A DNA stretch of 64,000 nucleotides from Galeopsis tetrahit (Eukaryota > Streptophyta > Magnoliopsida > Lamiales > Lamiaceae). The translations under genes and the position numbers were made by a program. Positions 12,308 through 22,842 of the stretch are shown piece by piece. The notes under the pieces were generated by a model, which saw only the letters and a program-made list of their open reading frames with translations, was not told the DNA's origin and made no database searches. The stretch spans positions 12,501,156 to 12,565,155 of the forward strand of contig OY776119.1 in assembly GCA_963675135.1 (NCBI GenBank), read 5' to 3'. The stretch's first letter is position 1. The number at the start of each line of letters is the position of its first letter.

Positions 12308-14917
12308 ATGATCACACGATCTAGGAGGAACCACCAAGAAGTGTTACCTTTAGATCCGGAGATCGAAGCCAATTGTCGAAAAAGGAACGCCGAAAGGAGA
12401 AAGATTGAGTTGGAAAGAATGAATCGAAGGGAAAATCCGATTGTTGAAGAGGTCGAGGAGGAAGTTGAGAATCAAGGGGTTGATGGATTTGAGGAATCGA
12501 ATGAGAATGGGGGAAATCGACCACAAAGGGTACTAAGAGATCATTTCCGCCCAATTCCGAGGCCATATGGAGGAGCGGGTCGGGAACCCGTAGATGCTCA
12601 CAACTTTGAGCTCAAGCCGGCATTGATAGTCATGGTCCAAAACAACCAATTTGGTGGGCTTTCTAAGGAGGATCCTAACCTCCACTTGTCTCAATTCCTC
12701 GAGATAAGTGGAACGGTTAAGATCAATCGAGTTCCACAAGACTACATCCGTTTGCAACTATTCCCATTCTCCCTCCGAGATCGAGCAAAGCAATGGTACC
12801 TCTCCCTTGATTTGAGGACCATTGAAGATTGGAATGATCTTGTTGATGCATTCTTGATGAAGTATTTCCCTCCAAGCAAGACTATCAAAATCCGAGGAGA
12901 AATATCATCATTTATGCAAGATGATGATGAGTCCCTAGCCGAAGCATGGGAGCGCTTCAAAGATTTGATTAGAAGTTGCCCACAACATGGTTTCTCACGA
13001 GACCAACTCATTTGTTACTTCTACAATGGAATGGACCACCGAACAAGAGGAATGGTGGATTCTTCGGCGGGTGGAGGTTCTTTGTTGGGAAAGACAACGG
13101 AAGAGGGCTATGTGCTATTAGAGGAGATGGCTAAGAATGGCAATCAATGGCCATCCGAACGAAGGCAAAATCGAAGGGTAGCATCCACTCAAAATTCGGA
13201 AGAAAGTGCCAACTTGTCCAACAAAGTGGATAAGCTAATCTCTTTGATGACGGTCAAAGCACTAGTGGAGCCAAGTGATGCACAATATGAGGAGGCCCAC
13301 TATATGAACAACCAAAGAGATCGAAATTTTAGAGAAAGAGGTTGGGGATAAAGACAAGCTCATGGGAACTATCACCCATCTAATCCAAACCACTACCATC
13401 CCGGCTTGAGAAACCATGAAAATTTCTCATATGCTAACCCACACAATGCCATTCAACCACCGTCGAACTTCAATGTACGAGATGGTGTGAGAGAAGAGTC
13501 TTCGTCAAAGCTCACTATGGAAGAAATGTTTATAACATTCATGGGAGAAACTAATAAGTTCATGGGAGAGACGAAGAGTTTTATGACAAAGACTTGACAA
13601 AAGTTTGAGAGTCAAGATGAGAAAATTGGTCAATTGGCAAACGAAGTGATGGGAATCAAGAACGATGTGAAAGCTATTGAGATTCAAGTGGGCCAAATTG
13701 CTAATATGGTTGGAAATCAACACAAGCCGGGTCGATTCCCCTCAACCACGGAATTGAACCCCAAGGAGCAATGCAATTCAATTAAGTTGAGGAGTGGCAC
13801 AAGTTACGAAGGCCCTATGATGCCAAAGGAAGATGGTGAAGAGGAGCAACAAGGAAGGAAAGTTGAAGAGAAAGATGTTGAGAAGGAGAAAACAAATGAG
13901 AATAACACATACAAGCCTCCACTACCATACCCTCAACGACTCAAGAAGACGAGTTTGGATGAAAAGTTCATCAAATTCTTGGAGATGTTCAAAAAGATAC
14001 ACATCAACATCCCATTTGCGGAGGCCCTTGAGCAAATGCCTCATTATGCCAAATTTTTGAAGGAGATTATGTCCAACAAGAGAAGGATGGTAGAATTTGA
14101 AACCGTGAACCTCACCGAAGAGTGTAGTGCCATCATCCAAGCTAAGCTACCTCCAAAGCTTAGGGATCCCGGTTCATTTACATTGCCTTGTGTGATTGGC
14201 AAGGAGGGAACCTATCGTGCTTTGTGTGATCTTGGAGCAAGCATAAACCTCATGCCATTATCACTCTTCAAATCACTTGGCTTGGGAAAATTGACGCCTA
14301 CTACCATGAATCTTCAATTGGCGGATCGCTCCATAGTTTATCCCTTGGGAACGGTTGAGGATGTACTTGTCAAAGTTGGGAAATTCATATTTCCGGTTGA
14401 TTTTGTGGTACTTGATATGGAGGAAGATAGGGCAATCCCCTTGATCTTGGGAAGACCGTTCCTAGCAACGGGTGGAGCCATCATCAACGTACGAAACGGA
14501 GAGCTTGAACTACATGTTGGTGAGGAGAAAGTCTCATTCAACATCTACAAGGCCGTTAGATTTCGTGATGATGAAGATGAGGAGGAAGAGTATGTGTATT
14601 CCAAGAGAGATCCTTATTCGAAGCTCATGGAAGATAAGGTGGAAGAAGAGCCCAAGATCAATGTTGTGAAAGAGGACCCCCAAGTAGAAGAGCATGATTT
14701 GAAGATAGACAAGAAGGCCAAGTTTGGGGGAGTTTTCTTCAAAAACTCCCCCAAATCAAGAAAAGCTACTTGTGCAAGCTTGAGGACGAATGAGGCGTCG
14801 ACTTCGTATGACATGACTGAAGAGCCGGATGGAGTGGCTAGTGGATGTTTTGGTGGATTTAAGAAGGTTGCATGGGCAAAGAAGTTTAAGAGCAAGGATG
14901 ACAAGGGGGTGACTTGA
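12308..14917 (+). pseudogene. gag-pro: Athila-like gag-protease, one frame with two stops
   Basis: Three open blocks (12308-13351, 13406-13597, 13634-14917) lie in the same frame and are separated by TAA at 13349-13351 and TGA at 13595-13597. The first block is a retrotransposon gag domain (FSLRDRAKQWYLSL, then FLMKYFPPSKT and the QHGFSRDQLICYFYNGM region). A Gln/Asn-rich linker follows. The last block holds a retropepsin with catalytic-type LCDLGASINLMP (about 14223) and the flap/second-strand ILGRPFLATGGA (about 14452). The end (to TGA 14915-14917) is an acidic/basic tail. No reverse transcriptase follows. The Asp-Leu-Gly-Ala form replaces the common Asp-Ser/Thr-Gly and is frequent in plant gypsy proteases. 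Gag packages RNA, and protease would cleave gag and a helper polyprotein. Confidence 0.9.
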
Positions 14918-14968
14918 TATTCCCCTCAAGAAAAGACCGTCCGGCATAGGACGTTAAAAATAGCGCTT

Positions 14969-14986
14969 CTTGGGAGGCAACCCAAG
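14969..14986 (+). other. Stem-loop after gag-pro
   Basis: CTTGGG-AGGCAA-CCCAAG is a perfect 6-bp stem with a 6-base loop, preceded by AGCGCTT. The same GGGAGGCAACCC core after the gag or gag-pol ORF is familiar from Athila-type elements. Its role is unknown. Confidence 0.7.
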
Positions 14987-15188
14987 GTTTTATTGCTTTC
15001 TTGTTTTTATTGCTTTGATAGTTTTGATAGCTTGGTTTATTTTGTAGGTATGGATGAAGAGTACTATGGATAGCAAGTTGTGGAGAATGAAGAAGAAGCA
15101 AAGCCAACTTTGGAGTGGAGGAAGCAAGTGTTGCAATGGTGATCTTTGAAGAAGCATGGAAGATAATGAGGGAGTTAACAACTTGTAG

Positions 15189-15232
15189 CCCCAAACTTAG
15201 AATTTATACATAGTAAAATTCTAAGTTTGGGG
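15189..15232 (+). other. 17-bp perfect hairpin containing a polypurine-like tract
   Basis: CCCCAAACTTAGAATTT (15189-15205) is the exact reverse complement of 15216-15232. The loop is ten bases. The right arm plus following bases reads AAGTTTGGGGGAGTT, which is also the sequence of the true polypurine tract before the 3' LTR (16617-16630). Confidence 0.85.
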
Positions 15233-16591
15233 GAGTTATTTTTCTTTTATTTTTCTACTAGTTGTTACCCTTGCACCAGTTCGTCATTCTACTTGTGTCA
15301 CATTTTGCACCGGCGCACACTTGGTCTTCACATGTTTATATTGGTTAAGTTAGTTTTGATCATATGTTGGGTAGTAGACATTTGGTGAAATGTGAGCATG
15401 GATAGTCATTGGAATCCATTGTTGAGTAATTGTGGTGATATCTATTTGCTTTGAATATATGCATGATTGATGTTGGAGAATAGTATCATGTTGTGTTCAC
15501 ATTTGTGTTCTTTGATGGCATGAGTGCATGATGTGTTGTTGTTTGGGAACATTTGATGATTGTGAAAGTCCTATTGAATAAACCGGTGAGATTTGAGCCA
15601 TAATTTGAGCATGTAATCTGGTTTAGTTCATTTGAGAGTGGACTATGTTATTGCAAGTAATCCTAGAACTTGCCCAAATTCTTGTTTGAAAGCATGATTG
15701 TGTGAAACTTTGTGATGTGATATAGGCCATCTTATTCTAAAAGAGTCACTTAGCCAAAATTTCCCAAAACCGAAGTAATTTTCCGTAGTTAGCCCCTTGA
15801 GCTTAATTCCTCATTTTCTTGGCAAACTACAATGTTAACCACTTAGCCTTTTTGAGCCTTTTGATTCCTATATCTAGTGGAGGATAAAAGACAAAGTGGA
15901 GAAACATGTGCTTGAATGTCTTTGGTGAAAGGAGAAATTGGAAAAGTTGAAAGAAAAGAGAAAGATGAAAAGAAAATCAAGGAAAAAGAAAAGAGGGACA
16001 AAAGAGCCCCAAAAGCTTGAAAAGAAAAATTGTTCAAAGGATGAAGTGATGAATGCTTGAAAGAGAAAGGAAAATGAAAAGTGAGGATGGAGTTTGTAAG
16101 TTTGGAAAGTGAAAGCACGCATTGTAAAACAACAAGCTTTATCCTCCACTAGAAGAGTCACAATTCCCAAATTCATCCTACCTTGTCCAAAGAGCCAATG
16201 TTACATCCTTGATTAAGTCCTATTGATCACATTGTTGAGCATTTGAGTGTGTGTAGAAAGTAGAAGTTGGGCAAGCATATGGTGATTGCATAGCATGACT
16301 TGGTTGATGAGTGCATTAATATCCTCAATTTTTTTGTGTGCTTGAGAGAAACACTTTGTCATGTGAGTAGAGGACTTGAGCATTTGGATTATGTATTATG
16401 TTTCCCATTCATAATGTGTTGTGTGTTTATGCATTCTTTGATCCATGAGTGTGAATTGCAATAATGAGCCTATGATCTTCATTGAGAAATGCACTTTGAG
16501 GAAGAGATATCACTACATCTTACTTTGCATGTGTGAATTACATTGAATATTCCATTGTGATCATTCCACCCTCATTGCTTTAAGTGCTTAG

Positions 16592-16630
16592 TTGTTTGAG
16601 GACAAACAATATTTTAAGTTTGGGGGAGTT
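16592..16630 (+). other. Hairpin and polypurine tract before 3' LTR
   Basis: TTGTTTG-AGGA-CAAACAA (16592-16609) is a perfect 7-bp hairpin. TTTGGGGGAG follows and runs directly to the LTR start TGATTC at 16631. Confidence 0.82.
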
Positions 16631-16960
16631 TGATTCGGGTGGAATTTACGCGTTTTAGGGGCACATGTGAAGTGTATTTTGATGTGGATTTCATTGATTT
16701 ATGCATTGAATATGATTGTTTTAGTCAAAATGAGAGAAAGGTATTGTTTTGTCGATTTTATAGGTAAAACGATGGAATTTGGAGCAAAACACATACCACA
16801 AGTGATCGGACCGGAAATAGGAGTGCACCATTGGATCCGGCTCGAAAAATGGAGTGGAATAGCCAAAAGAATCGAGTCGATCGGAGATCGGAAGCTCAAG
16901 AAACGGAGGGACGAAGTTGGAGGACGAAAACGACACAAGGAGCCAAAGTCGAAACTTTGG

Positions 16961-17211
16961 CCCGGCCGGGTGGCATGACTCGCCCGGCCGGGCGGCCGAG
17001 CAACACAAATTCTGGCCAAGACGAAGTTTCGGCCCGGCCGGGCGGCACCACTCGCCCGGCCGAGCGGCCGAACAGCCCAGCCCAAGCCTCCATTTACGAA
17101 ACCTTCGCCCGGCCGGGCGGCACCACTCGCCCGGCCGGGCCGCGCGACCCCTTTTCCAATTTTGGCCGACCATCATTCCGCCCGGCCGGGCCACTTAACC
17201 ACCCGGCCGGG
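16961..17211 (+). repeat. Eight copies of CCCGGCCGGG palindrome upstream of the LTR TATA box
   Basis: The 10-base palindrome CCCGGCCGGG (one copy with A in place of G) starts at 16961, 16983, 17033, 17055, 17108, 17130, 17181 and 17202. In the first three pairs the spacing is 22 bases and the pairs are 72-75 bases apart, so an older ~73-base unit is likely. The last copy ends about 90 bases upstream of TATAAAT (17299). It reads open in several frames only because of GC composition. Confidence 0.9.
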
Positions 17212-17298
17212 CCGCTCCATTTTCGGTGCCAAACGCGTGTTTTCTCCATTTTTGAGGGACCTACTTGCAAATATCACACCCAAACCCTACCCCAACAC

Positions 17299-17305
17299 TA
17301 TAAAT
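17299..17305 (+). promoter_or_regulatory. TATA box of Athila-like LTR promoter
   Basis: TATAAAT followed by CCCCC in mid-LTR, downstream of the GC palindrome array. Confidence 0.7.
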
Positions 17306-18283
17306 ACCCCCTTTCTTGAAATTCAAGACATCTTTCCCCAATCCACACATAATTACACACATTTGGAGGTGTTTTGGCCATAACTTCTTCATCTCTCCAC
17401 CAATTCATGCAAGGAAGGAGGCATTAGCTTGGGGATTCTATTCTCTACCACAATCTAGACTAAGCTTTCTCTTTCTTTTCCTTTTTACTTAGTTAGTTCA
17501 TTTGGAATTTGTGATTTGATTATGTATTTGAGTAGCTAAACAACTTTGTGGTTCTAAGGCATTGTGGATACTTGGATTGAAGTTTATGATTAATTTCTTG
17601 CTTTAATTGGTGTTTGTCTCTTATTTGTGTGCTTAATTCCTTATTGCAAAGCATGTTGTTATTGGCCATGATGATTTGCTTAATTCATTATTAATTGGGG
17701 TAAGATCGAGAGATTTATTCCGTTTAATCGTATGCAAGCATGCAACCCGGTATTATTATGATCTCGAAAGAGGATTAATTATCGGAGAGGGACTTGAATG
17801 ATCCTAAGAGCTATTTTAGGCGGTATAACATTTGTGAGGTAGAAATACGAGCCTATGTTAAATTGCGTCTTTGGTTAATTAGATCGAGAGATTAATTAAT
17901 TCTTCTTGTGTGATCACCCTATATGAGATAACCTTAATGACCACTTAAACAAGATCATAAACGGATATCTATGTATTACAATTGCCTTGGAACCCACCCT
18001 CCTTCTTTGAGTTTTCATCCATTTTTACTTTCGTTTTCTTACTCTGCAAGATTAGTTGATCGATTTTATATTTACTCTTTCGTTGTCTATTTGTGACACA
18101 TAGTTAGGCAATCTTAGGGGTAATTCAACACTCAATCTATTCGATCACGTCTATTTAGAATTCGACTAGCAAACTCCACTTTTACGCTTAACCTTCTCGT
18201 GGGATCGACCTCGTGCTTATCACGCTACAATAGACGTCGTATACTTGCGGTTGTTTATTTAGTGTTGCATAACACGTGAATCA

Positions 18284-18812
18284 CAGACATAACAGTTTTA
18301 CCACACATCTCTCTCATCTCCTCCATCTCCTCCCTCAGGGCAATGATCTCTGTATTCACAGTATCTTGGGTTGAGGACTGAACGTATTCTTCCTCTGAAC
18401 TATCCTCCTCATCTCTCACCAAAGGAGGTGCAGTTCGCTCCTTCCTCTTTCTTGGACTTGGAGCTCCAGGAGGGGGGATGGAGACCACCTCTGTCGATTC
18501 TGCCCCAAGAGAGATGGCTTTCAGACCTGGAGTAGGAACAATTTTCTTTGAATTGCGTGGATCTTCCGCTACATTAACAGTTACGAGGGTGCCTGCTGTA
18601 GGCACTTCTCTATTAGCTAAAGCTCGTGCCACCTCTGAGTTGATTAACTCTCTCAAACTTTCCACTGTCATCGTGACGACATGGCCCATGGAAGAGGACG
18701 GGATAGTGGGTACCCCATTTGGCGCCAGATCCTTTTCCGTCGGGCTCTTATCTGTGGCAATGGACACTTCCTCAAATGCCCCATTCAGATTTTTAGACAC
18801 TAGTTCATCCAT
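18284..18812 (-). pseudogene. gag: gag start of a minus-strand gypsy element, cut by the Athila-like insertion
   Basis: The frame opens with ATG at 18810-18812 on the minus strand and runs toward 18284, where it is cut by the inserted 3' LTR end (GAATCA at 18278-18283). About 176 residues remain: an acidic/Ser-rich N-terminus, Pro-Arg-Lys region (APSPRKRKE), acidic stretch and the start of a coiled coil (ALREEMEEMREM). No capsid core is left in the window. It lies just inside a primer site and LTR on the same strand, which supports gag of a gypsy element (Tat-like by general character). The rest should lie left of the window. Confidence 0.72.
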
Positions 18813-18965
18813 GGCTAGTTTGATGAGAAGAAAATAACCAAATATTCAAACTAGATATATTTACATCATGCGAGTTCCTTATGAGAACCTTATTTTTCTT
18901 TTTGAAAGGATAGATATATAAAGAAACCTCACGCCTCAGCTCGGTTTCCCACAGACCGCGCCATT
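18813..18965 (-). other. Leader and primer-binding site of the minus-strand gypsy element
   Basis: Read on the minus strand, TGGCGCGGTCTGTGGGAA (18963 down to 18946) follows the LTR end CATCA after two bases. This is a plausible primer site. The rest is a short leader up to the gag ATG. Confidence 0.7.
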
Positions 18966-19471
18966 TGATGAAACAAAAGAGAGTTCAGATATGAACTGCT
19001 CTTAAAATAAATGGAATGTGACAATACCTAGTTTGATCTTTTAGAAATCCCTTTATGCTTGCTTGAATACTCGAATAGAGGTCTGAAACTTGCGGACCTG
19101 CAGCAAAACCGGGCCGGAGAGGGTTCCGGCGACGGCCCTCCGACGCTCAAGTCAGTGAATATTTGAGGAATGAATTGTGTATGGAAAATAATAAGAGAGA
19201 GAGTTTTAAGAGAAAGTGAGTTTTTGAAGAAATACCAATGATCAAAGTAATGCTATTTATACCTCTAAGAATTGAGGGTATTGTTGTAATTTAGAGAACT
19301 AGGGTTTTGGTTCATAGGGGACCACGCCACGTCATCGTCCTATACTGACCTTCTGTTATTGGCAGAAATAGTACATAGTGAGGACCACCACGGTGAGCTG
19401 TCAAGAATTCAAGTTGATTCAGATAAGATTTAAATTCATATGATGGTGGCATTAGATCTGAAGGTTCATGG
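18966..19471 (-). repeat. 5' LTR of minus-strand gypsy element, part next to gag
   Basis: On the plus strand it begins TGATGAAACA directly beside the primer site. A minus-strand TATA box (TATAAATAGC) lies at about 19254-19263. It is interrupted at 19471 by the Tat element. CATGG at 19467-19471 is repeated at 37468-37472, where the LTR resumes. Confidence 0.8.
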
Positions 19472-19785
19472 TGTAGACAAGGAAAATTCAATTACGAATT
19501 AAATTGCGACGCGTGGAAATTACGGGTTAAACATTAATTAAATTTATTATTTATTTGTTGGAATAAATTTAATTCCTAAAATAAAGATATAATTAATTAA
19601 TATTTAATTGTTCCCTCCAATTAATTGGGCCTTGAAAGATCAATGAGTTAAAATGGATTTTCGAAGCCAAATAAATAAAGATGGGCCTCTAAAAGTCCGA
19701 TAAATAAAGACGGACCTCTAAAGTCCAATAAAGCAAGACGGGCCTCTAAAGTCCCATAAATGAAGACGGGCCTCCAAAGTCCAAC
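19472..19785 (+). repeat. LTR-A of Tat element, first part
   Basis: Starts TGTAGACAAGG after CATGG. It matches LTR-B from 22843 with at least three substitutions in 314 bases. It ends where a solo copia LTR is inserted, with CCAAC (19781-19785) as the target duplication. Confidence 0.93.
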
Positions 19786-21435
19786 TGTTGGTCCCAAAGT
19801 TGAGTTAATAATATTGAGTAAGCTAGTGAAAATGTCTAGAGGGGAGGGGTGAATAGACTTTTCAAAAATCTTTCAATATATCAGAATACACAATGCGGAA
19901 TAATCAGATTACTAATGAGCCCAATCAACTTTATACTCAACTTTTCTATAGATCTTTATCTTTGTTAATTCTTAATGTTCTTGATTAAACAATTCAAACA
20001 AATAACAAACAGTAAAGTAAAGAACACAGAATTTTATAGTGGTTCGACAAATGTCTACATCCACTCTCACAACTCCAGTTGTGAAGTTTTATTACTCTTC
20101 TTGAGCTTCTTGTGGCTTAAAGTCCCAAGATTAAGACTTTGATCTTTTCGATTATACCACCAGGTATATCTTCGATCTACTAGTAATTCTACAAGTAACT
20201 AGCACACTTGTTTTACAACATACAAACTTAAACTTGAAAAGTAAAACTTCTCTTTGAATAGCCTTTGATTCTTCTCTTCAATTCAGTGGCTTCTTCTCAG
20301 ATTCTTGATCTCTTCAACTCTGTGAGTTCTTCAATGCTCTGTAGACTTAGATTGCTCTTGAATGCTTTATGATCAGTAGTCTTAGCAGTAGGAGATCACA
20401 CAGTATTTATAAAACTTAGTATGATAGTTAGCAGTTTGTGAACTAACTCTCAACTAACTCTAAACTGTTTTTGTAACTTCTTCTTGTAACCGACTTTGTA
20501 ACTTCCTTCAACTTCCAAGTCAGCATATCTTCAATAAATCTTCAGTTACACCTTAAATAAGCTTTCCAAACTTATTCTTCAATTTCACCAAATCAGCACA
20601 GTAACTTACTGTTCTGATTTTTACTCTTCGGATTTTACTCTGCTGAGTCAGTCAGCACAGTAACTTAAAACTTTCAAAACATCTCCAGATTTCTTCTGAG
20701 CTTATCTTCAATTCTTCTTTGAAGTCTTCTTTCTCTGAAGTAGTCCTCTGAGTCCTCTTTAGTCTTCTGATCTTCTTATAGTCTAGTTCTAATCTACTGT
20801 TCTGAACTTTTACATTGCTGAATACAATAGAACACAACTTTACATATATAAAACCTATCTATACATCAACTGAACTATATACAGATGAGTATAACTAAGT
20901 CCTATACTATAAGCTGTCTATACAATACAAAACATCAGCTTAGTTCCTAACAGTTCATATATCAGATCAGTAAACAATAAGATCAGTAAACACCTAAGAT
21001 CAGTAACTCATGTAAGTTCAATAACTTCCATATAAGATCAGTAAATACTAAGATTAGTAAACACTTAAGATCAGTAACTTACATATAAGATCAGTAAGCA
21101 TATAAGATCAGTAAGTATATCAGATCAGTAACTAATAAGATCACTAAAATTATTCTCAGTTTCCATACTCAGATCAGTAATCTTATTCCAGATAACTCAG
21201 TTAAGATCAGTAATTTTACTCTTAATATTACTTCATAAGATCAGTAAACTTACCTCAGTTAGCACTAAGATCAGTAATCTCAATTTAAGTTTCTCATCAG
21301 ATTAGTAAGCTTATATTCAGATGACTTAGTTAAGATGACTTAGAACCACATATATCACTAACTTTAAGTTGCTTTTGGCCATCAAAACATACTTTCATCA
21401 ACTAGAACATTGTTTATAGGATTCATATCCCAACA
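19786..21435 (-). mobile_element. Solo copia LTR, Sirevirus-like, minus strand (1650 bp)
   Basis: Bounded by TGTTGG...CCCAACA and flanked by the direct repeat CCAAC (19781-19785, 21436-21440). Its plus-strand left end is the reverse complement of a relative of the LTR end at 1-110, including the CCCCTCTAGAC segment. The intact site is preserved in LTR-B and LTR-C (TCCAACAAACC). No internal region remains, so it formed by LTR-LTR recombination. A minus-strand TATA box (TATAAATACTG) lies at about 20401-20412. Confidence 0.93.
20952..21309 (-). repeat. 15 copies of AGATCAGTAA in the U3 of the solo LTR
   Basis: I count twelve exact copies of AGATCAGTAA and three with one mismatch in about 350 bases, irregularly spaced. 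They lie several hundred bases upstream of the minus-strand TATA box, in U3. The arrangement is that of a degenerate enhancer-like array. Confidence 0.85.
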
Positions 21436-21440
21436 CCAAC

Positions 21441-21765
21441 AAACCAAATTGAGCCCAAATCAAATTGAGCCCAAATAGGGTATTCTTAGCCCAAATCAAA
21501 TTGAGCCCAAGTAATTCAAAATTCGAAATCCTAACTACTTGCACAAAAATCTCCAGGCCTACACCTATAAATAGAGGCCTCATTTCATTCATTTTCATCA
21601 TCAAGAAATCAGAAGCATTCAAGGCTCTAAAATTCTCTGCAGAGATTTTAGAGTGTTCTTCAGCAAGCGGAGGATCTTCAAAGGCGTTCTTCGTGCAAAG
21701 CGGCGAGAAGTGGTGTTCGAGTGGAGATCAAGGTGCTAAGCCTCTTCGATTCGGCGTTTCTTCAA
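21441..21765 (+). repeat. LTR-A of Tat element, second part, truncated
   Basis: Continues LTR-A after the solo LTR, including TATA box TATAAATAGAGG at about 21566. It stops after TTTCTTCAA and jumps to 3' internal sequence at about 21767 with almost no shared bases and perhaps one filler base. The missing part includes the LTR end, primer site and gag-pol. Confidence 0.9.
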
Positions 21766-21766
21766 A

Positions 21767-22842
21767 TCCCACCACGCCCAAAACAAGTAATCTCAAAATC
21801 CCACTCTTTCAAACTAACCAAATTCGAAAGAAAATAATATACCGACGACCGAAAACCCACTCTCCCTTTCGAATTTGGTTAATTTGATTAAGAATGGGCT
21901 ATTGAAAAAAAGTGACTTGGGCTAAAAAATTCTTTCAAATCATTAAAATTCACAGATTCGATTGAGTAAAAAAAAAAAAAGACCCACGGGACACCCACGA
22001 TTCTCATTCGAATTCTGTGAATTTAAGATTCACTACTGCCTTGGAAATTGTCTTGGTATATATGTGTGCAGTGCAAAACAAGAAAAAAAAGGGAGGAATG
22101 GTTGTTGACAAACTAATACACAATAAATACAAAAGGTCCTATTGCCACTACTCTACTACTCTAGATGATATAATTTCACAAGAAACAAGAGAATGGTTGT
22201 TGACAAACGTATACATGCATATAGAATAAAACTAGAAACAAGAGAATAGTTCTTGACAAAATTAATATGTGCTATATACATGCATATACGTTTAGAAATA
22301 AAATAAAATGAAGAGCAGCGTAGTATGTTACCTCGTGAACTCGATGATAATTTCTTCACTTCTTTGTTGAAATTGTGAAGTAATGATTGAAGATGAAATT
22401 GTGAAGTGATGATTGAAGGAGGCATCCTTTATATAGGCTTGAAAGGGTGAAAAGATAAGGATCAACAAGCACATATTTTGGTGTATCTCAACTAAATCTC
22501 CACAATTCTTGGAAAATCATATTTCAAAGATTTGGTGACATATATTTTGTGATTTACGGATGAAAAATATTCAAATACAATTGGGCCTTCTTCTTGGACT
22601 AGACTAATTGTAAAAAAGGAAGAATTGGGCTTTGAAATACTCCATACACTCATAAACTTGTTTGTTCATTTTGGCCCAAAAGACTACACTATTTGAGCCC
22701 ATGAGATAAATTTTATTAATTGTGACAATTCATAAAGTCCAATAATACAAAATTTAGGTATGGGGGAAAACATTGAAATAATTTCGCAATTCATCCACTT
22801 CAAAGACAAATGTACTTGTGGATGAAATACGAGGGGGCAATT
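21767..22842 (+). repeat. Duplicate of the Tat element 3' internal end
   Basis: Near-identical to 35268-36343. One difference noticed is GGGCC at 22579 against GGGTC at 36084. It contains the TATA-like site of the antisense gene and ends in the polypurine tract GAGGGGGCAATT. A 70-residue ORF in it (22017-22229) is repeated in the other copy and has no recognisable feature. Non-coding otherwise. Confidence 0.93.

Larger units (their letters stand above)
14918..16630 (+). other. Non-coding interior of Athila-like element
   Basis: No gene recognised. It includes the CTTGGG/CCCAAG stem-loop (14969-14986), the long hairpin at 15189-15232, a purine-rich stretch (about 15930-16110) that reads open only by composition on the minus strand, and a final hairpin plus polypurine tract. 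Absence of pol here is what makes the element non-autonomous. Confidence 0.75.
12003..18283 (+). mobile_element. Athila-like Ty3/gypsy element, gag-protease only (non-autonomous)
   Basis: Bounded by an LTR remnant (12003-12129) and a full 3' LTR (16631-18283). The primer site is of tRNA-Asp type. Gag and an aspartic protease are present, but no reverse transcriptase, RNase H or integrase lies between 14918 and 16630, so it must rely on another element. The stem-loops after the ORF and the AAGTTTGGGGGAG polypurine tract are as in Athila-type elements. The part of the 5' LTR left of the copia insertion is outside the window. The two LTR copies differ at one position in the 127 bases I could compare. 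It is inserted in the gag region of the minus-strand gypsy element starting at 18284. Confidence 0.85.
16631..18283 (+). repeat. Athila-like 3' LTR (1653 bp)
   Basis: Starts TGATTC and ends GAATCA, a perfect 6-bp inverted terminus. It holds a GC-rich palindrome array (16961-17211), a TATA box TATAAAT at 17299-17305, and AT-rich R/U5 sequence. The final 127 bases match the 5' LTR remnant. Confidence 0.93.

Noticed and set aside
15843..16176. Minus-strand Phe/Ser-rich ORFs in the Athila-like interior
   Set aside because: They come from a purine-rich plus strand and have no start context or domain.
16721..17319. Overlapping ORFs of up to 162 codons in the Athila-like LTR
   Set aside because: They arise from the GC palindrome array, occur in several frames on both strands and lie across an LTR promoter.
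22017..22229. 70-codon ORF repeated at 35518-35730
   Set aside because: Identity only reflects the duplicated 3' internal region; no features, no supporting context.
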